Origin: an uncultured Collinsella sp.
GTDB lineage: Bacteria > Actinomycetota > Coriobacteriia > Coriobacteriales > Coriobacteriaceae
Length of the DNA stretch: 19,976 nucleotides
Direction: 5' to 3'
Assembly (NCBI GenBank): GCA_900549085.1
Contig: URMO01000035.1
Location: forward strand, 1 to 19,976
The position numbers and the translations under genes were made by a program. Positions 7,342-13,980 of this stretch are shown here, in pieces (the first letter of the stretch is position 1; each line of letters opens with the position of its first letter). The notes under the pieces are model-generated. The model did no database searches, was not told the origin of the DNA, and saw only the letters and a list, made by a program, of their open reading frames with translations.

Positions 7342-8589
7342 CTAGCTCCTCGTATATCTACGCAGCGCGATGGCGGCGTTGTGCCCGCCAAAGCCCAGGT
7401 TGGTTGAAAGCGCCCAGGTAAGGTCGGCGCGAACCGCGCGATTGGGCGTGTAGTCAAGATCGCAGGCGGGATCGGGCGTGTGGTAGTTAATGGTCGGGGG
7501 TACCACGCCCTGCTCGAGCGCCATGGCGCAGGCCATGACCTCGATGGCACCCGTGGCGCCGATCATGTGGCCGGTCATCGACTTGGTCGACGAGACGTGC
7601 GCGGCGCGCGCCGCGTCCTCGCCGAGCGCACGCTTAATGCCCGCCGTCTCGGACGAATCGTTGAGCTTGGTCGAGGTGCCGTGAGCGTTGATGTAGAGGC
7701 CCTCGGAAGGCTTAACGTCGCCCTCGGCCACCGCCAGCGATATCGCACGGGCGATGCCTGCCGCGTCCGGGTCGGGACTCGTGATGTGGTAGGCATCATC
7801 GGTGTTGCCGTAGCCCACGACCTCGGCATAAATGTGCGCACCGCGCGCCTGCGCGTGTTCCATGCTCTCGAGCACCAGCACGCAGGCGCCCTCGCCCATC
7901 ACAAAGCCGTCGCGATTCGCATCGAACGGACGACAAGCCGTCGCAGGATCGGGGTTGGTGGTCAACGCACGGCAGGACGTAAAGCCCGCAACGGCATCAG
8001 GGATGATTGCGGCCTCGGCTCCCCCGGCGAGAATCGCATCGGCATAGCCATGCTTGATGGCGCGGAACGCCTCGCCCACGGCATGAGCAGACGTCGCGCA
8101 AGCGGTCACCACGGGCAGGGTCGGGCCTTTTGCCTTGTGGCGTATCGCGATGTTGCCTGAAGCCATGTTGGGAATCATCATCGCAATCATATAGGGCGAT
8201 GCACGGCGAGGCCCTCGATCGGCAATCGTGTGGACGTTGTCGACGAGTGTCTGCATGCCGCCCACGCCTGAACCCACGTAGACGCCCAGGCGCTCGCAAT
8301 CGATGGCGCCCTCGACATCAAAGCCCGCATCGTGCATGGCCTCGTCCGACGCTGCCAGGGCAAACTGGACGCAGGGGTCCAGGTGCTTGGCGTCACGCTT
8401 GCCAAAGTACTCGTTGCCGTCAAAGCCCTTGACCTCGGCCGCCACCTTGACGGCAAACGCATCGGTATCGAAGTGCGTGATCGGGCCGATGCCGCACGTG
8501 CCGGCGCACATTGCCGCCCAGGTGGCAAGCGCGGTGTTGCCGAGCGGCGATACGGCACCGATGCCGGTGATTGCAACTCTCTGTTCCAT
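7342..8589 (-). CDS. fabF: 3-oxoacyl-ACP synthase II (FabF)
   Basis: A 415-residue thiolase-fold condensing enzyme that elongates acyl-ACP with malonyl-ACP. The catalytic triad is visible: Cys164 in VTACATSAHAVG, His303 in NAHGTST and His341 in TKSMTGHMIGATGA, with the supporting Lys336. RPFDANRDGFVMGEGA (220-235) and the C-terminal NLGFGGHNAAI are family landmarks. ATG 8589 is preferred, with GAGGAG 6 nt upstream; ATG 8592 and ATG 8607 are in-frame alternatives (the last would put the ribosome site inside the gene). It follows fabG by about 40 nt. The His/His triad points to the FabB/F class, not FabH. Confidence 0.96.
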   Translation of the reverse strand: MEQRVAITGIGAVSPLGNTALATWAAMCAGTCGIGPITHFDTDAFAVKVAAEVKGFDGNEYFGKRDAKHLDPCVQFALAASDEAMHDAGFDVEGAIDCERLGVYVGSGVGGMQTLVDNVHTIADRGPRRASPYMIAMMIPNMASGNIAIRHKAKGPTLPVVTACATSAHAVGEAFRAIKHGYADAILAGGAEAAIIPDAVAGFTSCRALTTNPDPATACRPFDANRDGFVMGEGACVLVLESMEHAQARGAHIYAEVVGYGNTDDAYHITSPDPDAAGIARAISLAVAEGDVKPSEGLYINAHGTSTKLNDSSETAGIKRALGEDAARAAHVSSTKSMTGHMIGATGAIEVMACAMALEQGVVPPTINYHTPDPACDLDYTPNRAVRADLTWALSTNLGFGGHNAAIALRRYTRS

Positions 8590-8628
8590 CATGGTCTCCT
8601 CATTCAAGCCGTTGTTCGGCCCTGGTTT

Positions 8629-9402
8629 CTACATCGCCATTCCGCCGTCGACGCGTATGACTTCGCCCGTAATGTAAGCGGCGGCATCACTCGCCAAAAA
8701 GCGCACCACGCCGGCCACTTCCTCGGGGCGCGCCATGCGCCTCAGGGGAATCTGCTCCTCGCACGCCGCGCGCACCTTATCCGATAGCTTTGCCGTCATA
8801 TCGGTCTCAACAAACCCGGGGGCGACCGCGTTCACTCGTACGCCGCGTGGCGCAAGCTCGCGCGCCACCGCCTTGGTCAGACCGATGACGCCCGCCTTGG
8901 AGGCGGCGTAGTTGGCCTGCCCGGCATTGCCCATCAGGCCCACAACCGAGCTCATGTTGATGACGCAACCGCCGCGCTGGCGCATAAAGGTCTTGGTGAG
9001 CGCGCGCGTCGTGTTAAACGTTCCTTTAAGATTGACATCGAGCACGCGATCGAAGGCGTCATCGCCCATGCGCATGAGCAGGCCATCGCGGGTGATGCCA
9101 GCGTTGTTGACGAGCGCCCAAATGAAGCCAAAGTCGTTGAGGACCGCTTCCACGCACGCGTTGACGGCAGCGGGGTCGGCCACGTCACATTGATATGCGC
9201 GCGCCGTGGCGCCAGCCGCCTCACAGGCTTCGCACGTCTCGCGCGCCGCATCTGCGCTACCGGCATAGACGACGGCGATATCAAAGCCGTCCTCCGCCAG
9301 GCCCACGGCACAAGCGCGACCGATGCCGCGCGAGCCGCCCGTGACAAGCGCCACGCGACGTGAGTCGTTGCGCTCGAGCGCGCCGTTGTTCAAGTTGCCC
9401 AT
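8629..9402 (-). CDS. fabG: 3-oxoacyl-ACP reductase FabG
   Basis: A 257-residue short-chain dehydrogenase that reduces 3-oxoacyl-ACP with NADPH. It shows the Rossmann motif TGGSRGIG (21-28), NNAG (99-102) and the catalytic residues Asn124, Ser152, Tyr165 and Lys169 in MSSVVGLMGNAGQANYAASK-type context. The C-terminus GEVIRVDGGMAM is typical of FabG. The start at ATG 9402 has AAAGGA upstream. About 10-12 residues precede the usual FabG beginning (polar, starting MGNLNNGALERND), making it slightly longer than the ~245-residue norm. It lies between fabD (30 nt upstream) and fabF. Confidence 0.96.
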   Translation of the reverse strand: MGNLNNGALERNDSRRVALVTGGSRGIGRACAVGLAEDGFDIAVVYAGSADAARETCEACEAAGATARAYQCDVADPAAVNACVEAVLNDFGFIWALVNNAGITRDGLLMRMGDDAFDRVLDVNLKGTFNTTRALTKTFMRQRGGCVINMSSVVGLMGNAGQANYAASKAGVIGLTKAVARELAPRGVRVNAVAPGFVETDMTAKLSDKVRAACEEQIPLRRMARPEEVAGVVRFLASDAAAYITGEVIRVDGGMAM

Positions 9403-9432
9403 GTCATTCCTTTCGGGTTACAGCCCTGTGAA

Positions 9433-10359
9433 CTATGCGAGCTCGTCGGCAATAGCTGCGACCTGCTCGGCCGTTTCGCACGAATACACGCGAACGTCGC
9501 TCAGCGTACGCTTGACCAGGCCCGACAGCGTTTTGCCGGGGCCGACCTCAATAAACGTGTCGATGCCTTGATCCTGCAGAGCATGCAGCGTGTCGACCCA
9601 GCGCACGGCATGACTCACCTGGTTGGTCAGCACCTCCGATGCCGCCTGCGGGTCGGCCGGATAGGGCGCCGCCGTCATATTTGCCATAACAGGAATGAGC
9701 AACGGGGACGGCGCGTGACCGGCTTGAATATATGCAGCAAGGCCACATGTCGCCTCGGCCATATAGGGGCTATGGAATGCACCCGACACCGCGACCTTCA
9801 TGGCCCGACCACCAGCCTCTTTTACCAGGACGTCGAGGGTCTGCAACGCATCGGGCGCTCCGGCCACAACCGTCTGCTGGGGGCTGTTGTAGTTGACCGG
9901 CCAGCAGTCCTCGCCTGCCTGTTTTGCCAGGTCCTCGACTTGCACCGCATCGAGCTTGATGACGGCGCGCATGCAGCCCGGATGGCGCTCGGCAGCCGTG
10001 GCCATCAGCGCCGCGCGCTCGCACACGAGCTCAAAGCCCGCTCGCGTATCGAATGCCCCCGCAAAGGTGAGCGCGGCGACCTCGCCCAGCGAGAATCCCG
10101 CACAGGCGGCGGGCACCACGCCGCGCTCGCGCAGGGCGGTAGCCGCTGCCAGGTCGTGAACGAACACGCACGGCTGCGTGTTCTCGGTCTGCGAGAGTTC
10201 CTCTTTCGAGGCGCTCCGGCACTGCTCGCTGGTCCCCGGGCGTACCTCATCGGCAATGGCGAACACCTCGGCAGCCGCCGGCGATGCTTCGATGAGATCG
10301 ACGCCCATCGCGGGATGCTGGGCACCCTGACCGGCAAACAGAAACGCTACGCTACCCAT
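9433..10359 (-). CDS. fabD: Malonyl-CoA:ACP transacylase FabD
   Basis: A 308-residue acyltransferase that loads malonyl groups onto ACP. Features: LFAGQGAQ at the N-terminus (7-14), nucleophile Ser90 in the elbow AGFSLGEVAAL, Arg115 in CERAALM and His196 in SGAFHSPYM. The elbow reads GFSLG rather than the GHSLG of E. coli; other Gram-positive bacteria also replace this His. The chosen ATG (10,359) overlaps the end of fabK by 13 nt and matches the family start MGSVAFLFAG, with AAGGG upstream. Upstream in-frame sequence is shadow of fabK. Confidence 0.95.
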   Translation of the reverse strand: MGSVAFLFAGQGAQHPAMGVDLIEASPAAAEVFAIADEVRPGTSEQCRSASKEELSQTENTQPCVFVHDLAAATALRERGVVPAACAGFSLGEVAALTFAGAFDTRAGFELVCERAALMATAAERHPGCMRAVIKLDAVQVEDLAKQAGEDCWPVNYNSPQQTVVAGAPDALQTLDVLVKEAGGRAMKVAVSGAFHSPYMAEATCGLAAYIQAGHAPSPLLIPVMANMTAAPYPADPQAASEVLTNQVSHAVRWVDTLHALQDQGIDTFIEVGPGKTLSGLVKRTLSDVRVYSCETAEQVAAIADELA

Positions 10360-11291
10360 GCGGACGCACCCTTCAGGACATGCTCGGCGCCAACGACCAG
10401 ATCGTCGACGATTTCGAGTGCGCTCTGGCGTTCGTTGACCATGCCAGCAATCTGTCCGCACAAATACGAACCCTCTTCGTAATTACCGTCCTTTGCGGCT
10501 TTACGGAGCGCGCCCGTGCCCATGGCCCCAAGCTCCTCGGGGCTTGCGCCCGCCGCCTCACTTTTGGCGTAGGCATTGGTGAAGGGGCTCTTGAGCGCAC
10601 GCACCGGATGTCCCGTCGAGCGACCGGTCGCACGCGTCGACGTGTCGCCTGCCTTGAGCACCAGCTCTTTGTACTGTTCGGATACGGTGCACTCGTTTGC
10701 GACCAGAAAGCGTGTTCCCACCTGGACGCCGACAGCGCCGAGCATAAAAGCGGCCGCCACGCCGCGGCCGTCGGCGATACCGCCGGCAGCCACGACGGGA
10801 ATGTCGACCGCATCGACGACCTGCGGCACCAGTGCCATCGTCGAGGTCTCGCCAATATGGCCGCCTGATTCGGTACCCTCGGCAACCACGGCAGTGGCTC
10901 CGCGACGTGCCACGAGACGCGCCAGCGCCACCGAAGCCACGACGGGAATGACCTTGATGCCAGCCTCGTTCCAGGCCTTCATGTACTTGGTGGGATTGCC
11001 GGCACCGGTCACCACAACGGGCACCCGCTCATCAATCACCACTTGTGCGACCTCGTCGACAAACGGGCTCATGAGCATAACGTTGACGCCAAAGGGCTTA
11101 TCCGTCTTGGCGCGCAGCTCGTGAATCTGATCGCGCAGCCAGTTTGCGTCGGCATTCATGGCCGCGATAATCCCTAAGCCGCCTGCCTCGGACACGGCAG
11201 ACGCCAGCGAGGCGTCGGCAATCCAGGCCATGCCACCCTGGAACACGGGTTTTTCGATGCCGAGCAGATCGCAGAGAGGAGACTTGAGCAT
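10347..11291 (-). CDS. fabK: Enoyl-ACP reductase II (FMN-dependent FabK)
   Basis: A 314-residue flavoprotein of the nitronate monooxygenase/FabK TIM-barrel family. It completes each elongation cycle by reducing enoyl-ACP with NAD(P)H. Landmarks: FQGGMAWIADASLASAVS near the N-terminus, AGGLGII (36-42), EGTESGGHIG with His145, MALVPQVVDAV, AAGGIADGRG and GVQVGTRF. Its place between acpP and fabD, as in streptococci, separates it from plain nitronate monooxygenases. FabK enzymes are known to be insensitive to triclosan, unlike FabI; no fabI is seen here. ATG 11,291 is preferred, with GGAGAAG 5 nt upstream. A GTG at 11,294 shares one base with the acpP stop. Confidence 0.93.
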   Translation of the reverse strand: MLKSPLCDLLGIEKPVFQGGMAWIADASLASAVSEAGGLGIIAAMNADANWLRDQIHELRAKTDKPFGVNVMLMSPFVDEVAQVVIDERVPVVVTGAGNPTKYMKAWNEAGIKVIPVVASVALARLVARRGATAVVAEGTESGGHIGETSTMALVPQVVDAVDIPVVAAGGIADGRGVAAAFMLGAVGVQVGTRFLVANECTVSEQYKELVLKAGDTSTRATGRSTGHPVRALKSPFTNAYAKSEAAGASPEELGAMGTGALRKAAKDGNYEEGSYLCGQIAGMVNERQSALEIVDDLVVGAEHVLKGASAWVA

Positions 11292-11293
11292 CA

Positions 11294-11530
11294 CTACTTC
11301 TCCAATGCCGCCTCGACCGTATCGACAAACTCGCCGACCGTCTTGGGGTTCTCCTCGGTATCGAGCTCAATGCCAAACTCGTCCTCGACGGCAACGAGGA
11401 TCTCGACGGTACCCAGGCTGTCGAGGCCAATCTCCTCGAGCGTGGACTCGGGCTTCATCTCGACATCGTCAAGGCCGGCGGTCTCGCGGATAACGTCGCA
11501 AACGCGCTCGAAGGTCTTCTGATCTGCCAT
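11294..11530 (-). CDS. acpP: Acyl carrier protein
   Basis: A 78-residue, strongly acidic carrier. Ser38 in LDSLGTVE is the attachment site for 4'-phosphopantetheine, and the four-helix ACP pattern is clear. ATG 11,530 is chosen because GGAGAAC stands just upstream and the family begins MADQ-; upstream in-frame codons run through the ribosome site. It sits between fabH (52 nt) and fabK (2 nt). The carrier is used by every enzyme of the cluster. Confidence 0.96.
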   Translation of the reverse strand: MADQKTFERVCDVIRETAGLDDVEMKPESTLEEIGLDSLGTVEILVAVEDEFGIELDTEENPKTVGEFVDTVEAALEK

Positions 11531-11582
11531 GGTAGTTCTCCTTTGTTTGTGCCCCAGGGGCGTTTTCATTTCCTATGTGCAA

Positions 11583-12542
11583 CTACTTCCAGCGAAGTAG
11601 ATAGCCACCTACATCCAAGCCGGCGCCAAATCCGACCAGGGCGATGGTGTCGCCCGCGTGCAGCGCGCCGGTATTTGCCAGTCGATCGAGAGCAAGCGGA
11701 ATACAGGCGCTCGAGATGTTGCCAGTTTCACGCAACGTTCGGACCACACGGTCGTCCGGCACACCCAGGCGCTTGACTGCCTGGCTCAAGATTCGTTCGT
11801 TAGCCTGATGGAATACAAAGTGGTCGATGTCCTCGACCGCGATGCTCGCGTCGCAGGCGAGCTTGTTGACCGTGTCGCAGATGGCATTGACGCCAAACTT
11901 GAAGACGCGACGGCCGTTCATGGAAAGCACGCTTTCGCAGTCCTGCGCCGTCTTATACGGCGAGGAGCCCGCCAATCCGGGGACGCGCAGTGTTTCGACG
12001 TCAGGCGACGTCGAAAGCTCAACAGCAAGGGGATTCTCTCCCCCAGCCTCTATGACCGCAGCACCCGCGCCATCGCCAAAGAGCACGCACGTGGCACGGT
12101 CGGTCCAATCGAGCGCGCGCGTCATCTGCTCGGCGGCAACGACCAGCACGTGCCTGGCGCGACCGCGGGCGATATAGCCCTCGGCGACATCGAGCGCAAA
12201 TACGAAGCCGGCACAAGCCGCCGAAACGTCGAAGGCAGGACATGTGGCACCCAGGCGCTCAGCAACGGCACACGCTTCGGCGGGGACGAGATGATCGCCC
12301 GTCGTCGTCGAGCAGACGATCAGATCCAGCTGGCTCGCATCGATTCCGGACGTCTGGAGCGCTTGCTCGCTCGCTGCCACGGCAAGGTCGTCAAGTGACT
12401 CGGTGGTGCAGACGTGGCGGCTCTTGATCCCCGTGCGGGTAAAAATCCACTCATCCGAGGTATCGAGGAATTCGGACAGCTCGTCGTTGGAAACGCTGCG
12501 CTTGGGAAGCGCCGAGCCTGTTCCAAGAATCGTGAAACCCAT
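11583..12542 (-). CDS. fabH: 3-oxoacyl-ACP synthase III (FabH)
   Basis: A 319-residue condensing enzyme that starts fatty-acid chains by joining an acyl-CoA primer to malonyl-ACP. The catalytic triad is Cys110 (VSAACAGF), His245 (FHQANERI) and Asn275 (ETGNISSACIP). EWIFTRTGIKSRH (31-43) and FGDGAGAAV are family marks. ATG 12,542 has the very strong site AAAGGAGG. This is the first gene of the cluster; its leader contains the two palindromic sites described separately. Primer choice (acetyl versus branched) cannot be told from sequence alone. Confidence 0.96.
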   Translation of the reverse strand: MGFTILGTGSALPKRSVSNDELSEFLDTSDEWIFTRTGIKSRHVCTTESLDDLAVAASEQALQTSGIDASQLDLIVCSTTTGDHLVPAEACAVAERLGATCPAFDVSAACAGFVFALDVAEGYIARGRARHVLVVAAEQMTRALDWTDRATCVLFGDGAGAAVIEAGGENPLAVELSTSPDVETLRVPGLAGSSPYKTAQDCESVLSMNGRRVFKFGVNAICDTVNKLACDASIAVEDIDHFVFHQANERILSQAVKRLGVPDDRVVRTLRETGNISSACIPLALDRLANTGALHAGDTIALVGFGAGLDVGGYLLRWK

Positions 12543-12562
12543 CACTAACCTCCTTTGAGTTG

Positions 12563-12580
12563 TTGACGTGTTTACATCAA
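12563..12580. promoter_or_regulatory. Candidate operator 1 of the fabH/birA control region
   Basis: TTGACGTGTTTACATCAA is an imperfect palindrome: outer 7-bp arms TTGACGT and ACATCAA match at 6 of 7 after inversion. It repeats, with 2 mismatches in 18, at 12,611-12,628. It lies in the fabH leader about 20 nt from the ATG. A protein-binding role is inference. Confidence 0.55.
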
Positions 12581-12587
12581 CCAAGAG

Positions 12588-12593
12588 AGGATA
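12588..12593 (-). promoter_or_regulatory. Possible -10 element of the fabH promoter
   Basis: Read on the minus strand, TATCCT (4 of 6 to TATAAT) sits between the two operator-like palindromes. At 17-bp spacing, the -35 position would fall on the distal palindrome (CGTCAA, a poor match). This would suit a regulated or activator-dependent promoter, but the call is weak. Confidence 0.3.
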
Positions 12594-12610
12594 GCGCATT
12601 TTTGTCGTTG

Positions 12611-12628
12611 TTGACGTGTTAACATTAA
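12611..12628. promoter_or_regulatory. Candidate operator 2 of the fabH/birA control region
   Basis: TTGACGTGTTAACATTAA is the second copy of the 18-bp site, 48 bp from the first. The flanking TTG before TTGACG is shared too, making a 21-bp direct repeat with 19 identities. It is about 91 nt upstream of the birA ATG and 69 nt upstream of the fabH ATG, so it could serve both genes. Confidence 0.55.
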
Positions 12629-12718
12629 ATTGTCCAAATGCGACAAAGGCTTCACATTGTGTCTACTTCTCAACACCATTGCGTTATTCACTTATTCATT
12701 AAGGAGGTAGCAGCCGTT

Positions 12719-13495
12719 ATGGATGCCAAATTAACGATAGTCGACGTAACCGGATCGACCAACGATGACCTGCTCGAGGCAGGAAAACAGGGTGCGCCGC
12801 ACGGCACGGGACTTGCCGCCCGCGCGCAAACGGCAGGACGTGGCCGACGCGGCCACAAGTGGGATTCAACCGCCGGCAACCTGTTGCTCTCGATTGTCCT
12901 GCGTCCACGTGTTGATCCCGCCAAGTACTCTGGTCTTGCCGCCGTCAGCGGCCTAGCGGTGCTCGAGGCACTCGAGGCGCAAGGTCTTGCTAACGAGATC
13001 GGCCTCAAATGGCCCAACGACCTCGTCGCGCGAGGGCGCAAACTCGGCGGCATTCTGGTCGAGGCCGCACGCGATAACGAAGGCAAACCTTTCGCCGTCT
13101 GCGGCATTGGCGTCAATGTGAACTATGTGCCCTCGGAGGTTCCCGATGGCGGCCTGGCGGCAATCGGTCTCTCGGATCTCAACGAGAACGTCCCCGCCGT
13201 CGATGTGTTACTCAAAGAGGTCTATCACACCGTCGTAAACGCCGTGGACACGTGGGCAGATCTGCTCAACGCCATGGAAGAAAACGCCGGACCGCTCGCG
13301 CCCGTCCACAGCGAATATATCGCTCATCTCAATTGGATTGGAGAGCGCGTTACCGCCCGTTCCCCTGTCGGGGACGAGCTGGCGCGTGGCATCTTTCAAA
13401 CGGTCGATAACTTTGGTCGCGCGTGCATCGAGACGGAAGACGGCTTGCGATCCTTCCATTTTGAGGAGGCATCGCTGCGCCCCTTGAGCGAATAG
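12719..13495 (+). CDS. birA: Biotin--[acetyl-CoA-carboxylase] ligase, monofunctional BirA
   Basis: A 258-residue ligase that makes biotinyl-AMP and attaches biotin to the BCCP lysine. The catalytic core shows GSTNDD near the N-terminus, the biotinyl-AMP loop GRGRRGHKW (40-48), KWPNDL (97-102) and KLGGILVE (108-115), then a C-terminal SH3-like part. There is no N-terminal winged-helix domain, so this is the non-repressor class (group I). The ATG at 12,721 end of 'ttATG' follows AAGGAGG at an 11-nt spacing, a little long; upstream codons do not resemble the family. It is the only plus-strand gene in the main block, divergent from fabH and convergent with rpsJ. Its substrate AccB lies in the facing cluster. 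Confidence 0.94.
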   Translation: MDAKLTIVDVTGSTNDDLLEAGKQGAPHGTGLAARAQTAGRGRRGHKWDSTAGNLLLSIVLRPRVDPAKYSGLAAVSGLAVLEALEAQGLANEIGLKWPNDLVARGRKLGGILVEAARDNEGKPFAVCGIGVNVNYVPSEVPDGGLAAIGLSDLNENVPAVDVLLKEVYHTVVNAVDTWADLLNAMEENAGPLAPVHSEYIAHLNWIGERVTARSPVGDELARGIFQTVDNFGRACIETEDGLRSFHFEEASLRPLSE

Positions 13496-13548
13496 GGCGC
13501 TGCAGCCACCTACTCGGCAGCAATGCCCGGCAGTCCAAACCATTATTC

Positions 13549-13589
13549 AAAACAAAAGAGCCCCGCTACCAACATGGCAGCGGGGCTCT
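13549..13589 (-). terminator. Strong rho-independent terminator between rpsJ and birA
   Basis: AGAGCCCCGCT (13,557-13,567) pairs perfectly with AGCGGGGCTCT (13,579-13,589) around an 11-nt loop. On the minus strand it runs into TTTTGTTTT, so it ends the rpsJ transcript. It may also stop birA, whose stop is 61 nt away, although the plus side lacks a T-run. Confidence 0.9.
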
Positions 13590-13610
13590 GTAAGCTATGA
13601 GCGATATCGC

Positions 13611-13919
13611 TTAGAGCTTGATGTCGATGTCGACGCCAGCGGGGAGGTCGAGACGCATGAGCGAATCAACGGTGCCCGAGGTGGGGTCGAGGATGTCGAT
13701 GAGGCGCTTGTGGGTGCGCATCTCGAACTGCTCACGGGAGTCCTTGTTCACGTGCGGCGAGCGGATAACCGTGTACAGGTTGCGCTCGGTGGGCAGGGGG
13801 ACAGGACCGGAAACGCGAGCGCCGGTCTTCTGAGCGGTCTCGACGATGAGCTTCGCGGACTGATCGACGACCTCGTGATCATAGCCCTTGAGGCGAATGC
13901 GGATCTTCTGGGTAGCCAA
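13611..13919 (-). CDS. rpsJ: 30S ribosomal protein S10 (TTG start)
   Basis: A 102-residue S10 of normal length, with KIRIRLKGYDHEVVDQSA, GPVPLPTE and HKRLIDI. S10 sits in the 30S head and also serves as NusE in antitermination. The start codon is TTG, not ATG: the site GGAGG (13,926-13,930) is 6 nt before it and the family N-terminus follows at once. It closes the str-type operon. A strong terminator follows directly, so the usual S10 operon partners (rplC, rplD, rplW, rplB and so on) are not downstream. Confidence 0.97.
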   Translation of the reverse strand: MATQKIRIRLKGYDHEVVDQSAKLIVETAQKTGARVSGPVPLPTERNLYTVIRSPHVNKDSREQFEMRTHKRLIDILDPTSGTVDSLMRLDLPAGVDIDIKL

Positions 13920-13936
13920 CTTAAACCTCCAAAGAG

Positions 13937-13955
13937 TGCGAGAAGTGTTCTCGCA
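13937..13955. other. Perfect 8-bp hairpin between fusA and rpsJ
   Basis: TGCGAGAA and TTCTCGCA pair perfectly around GTG, just upstream of the rpsJ ribosome site. On the minus strand there is no T-run after it, so it is not a standard terminator. It could be an RNA-processing site, a stability element or a translational control hairpin for rpsJ; the role is unknown. Confidence 0.5.
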
Positions 13956-13980
13956 GGATTACGTAACAGGGAGCTCGAAC

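Noticed and set aside
10083..10095. FabD with a damaged active site (GFSLG instead of GHSLG)
   Set aside because: The nucleophile Ser90, Arg115 and His196 are intact, and I recall non-His residues here in other Gram-positive FabD enzymes, so loss of function is unlikely.
12608..12628. BirA-type operator before fabH
   Set aside because: The known BirA box has two half-sites about 14 bp apart (TTGTTAAC...GTTAACAA). This site has a 4-bp centre, and the local BirA has no DNA-binding domain.
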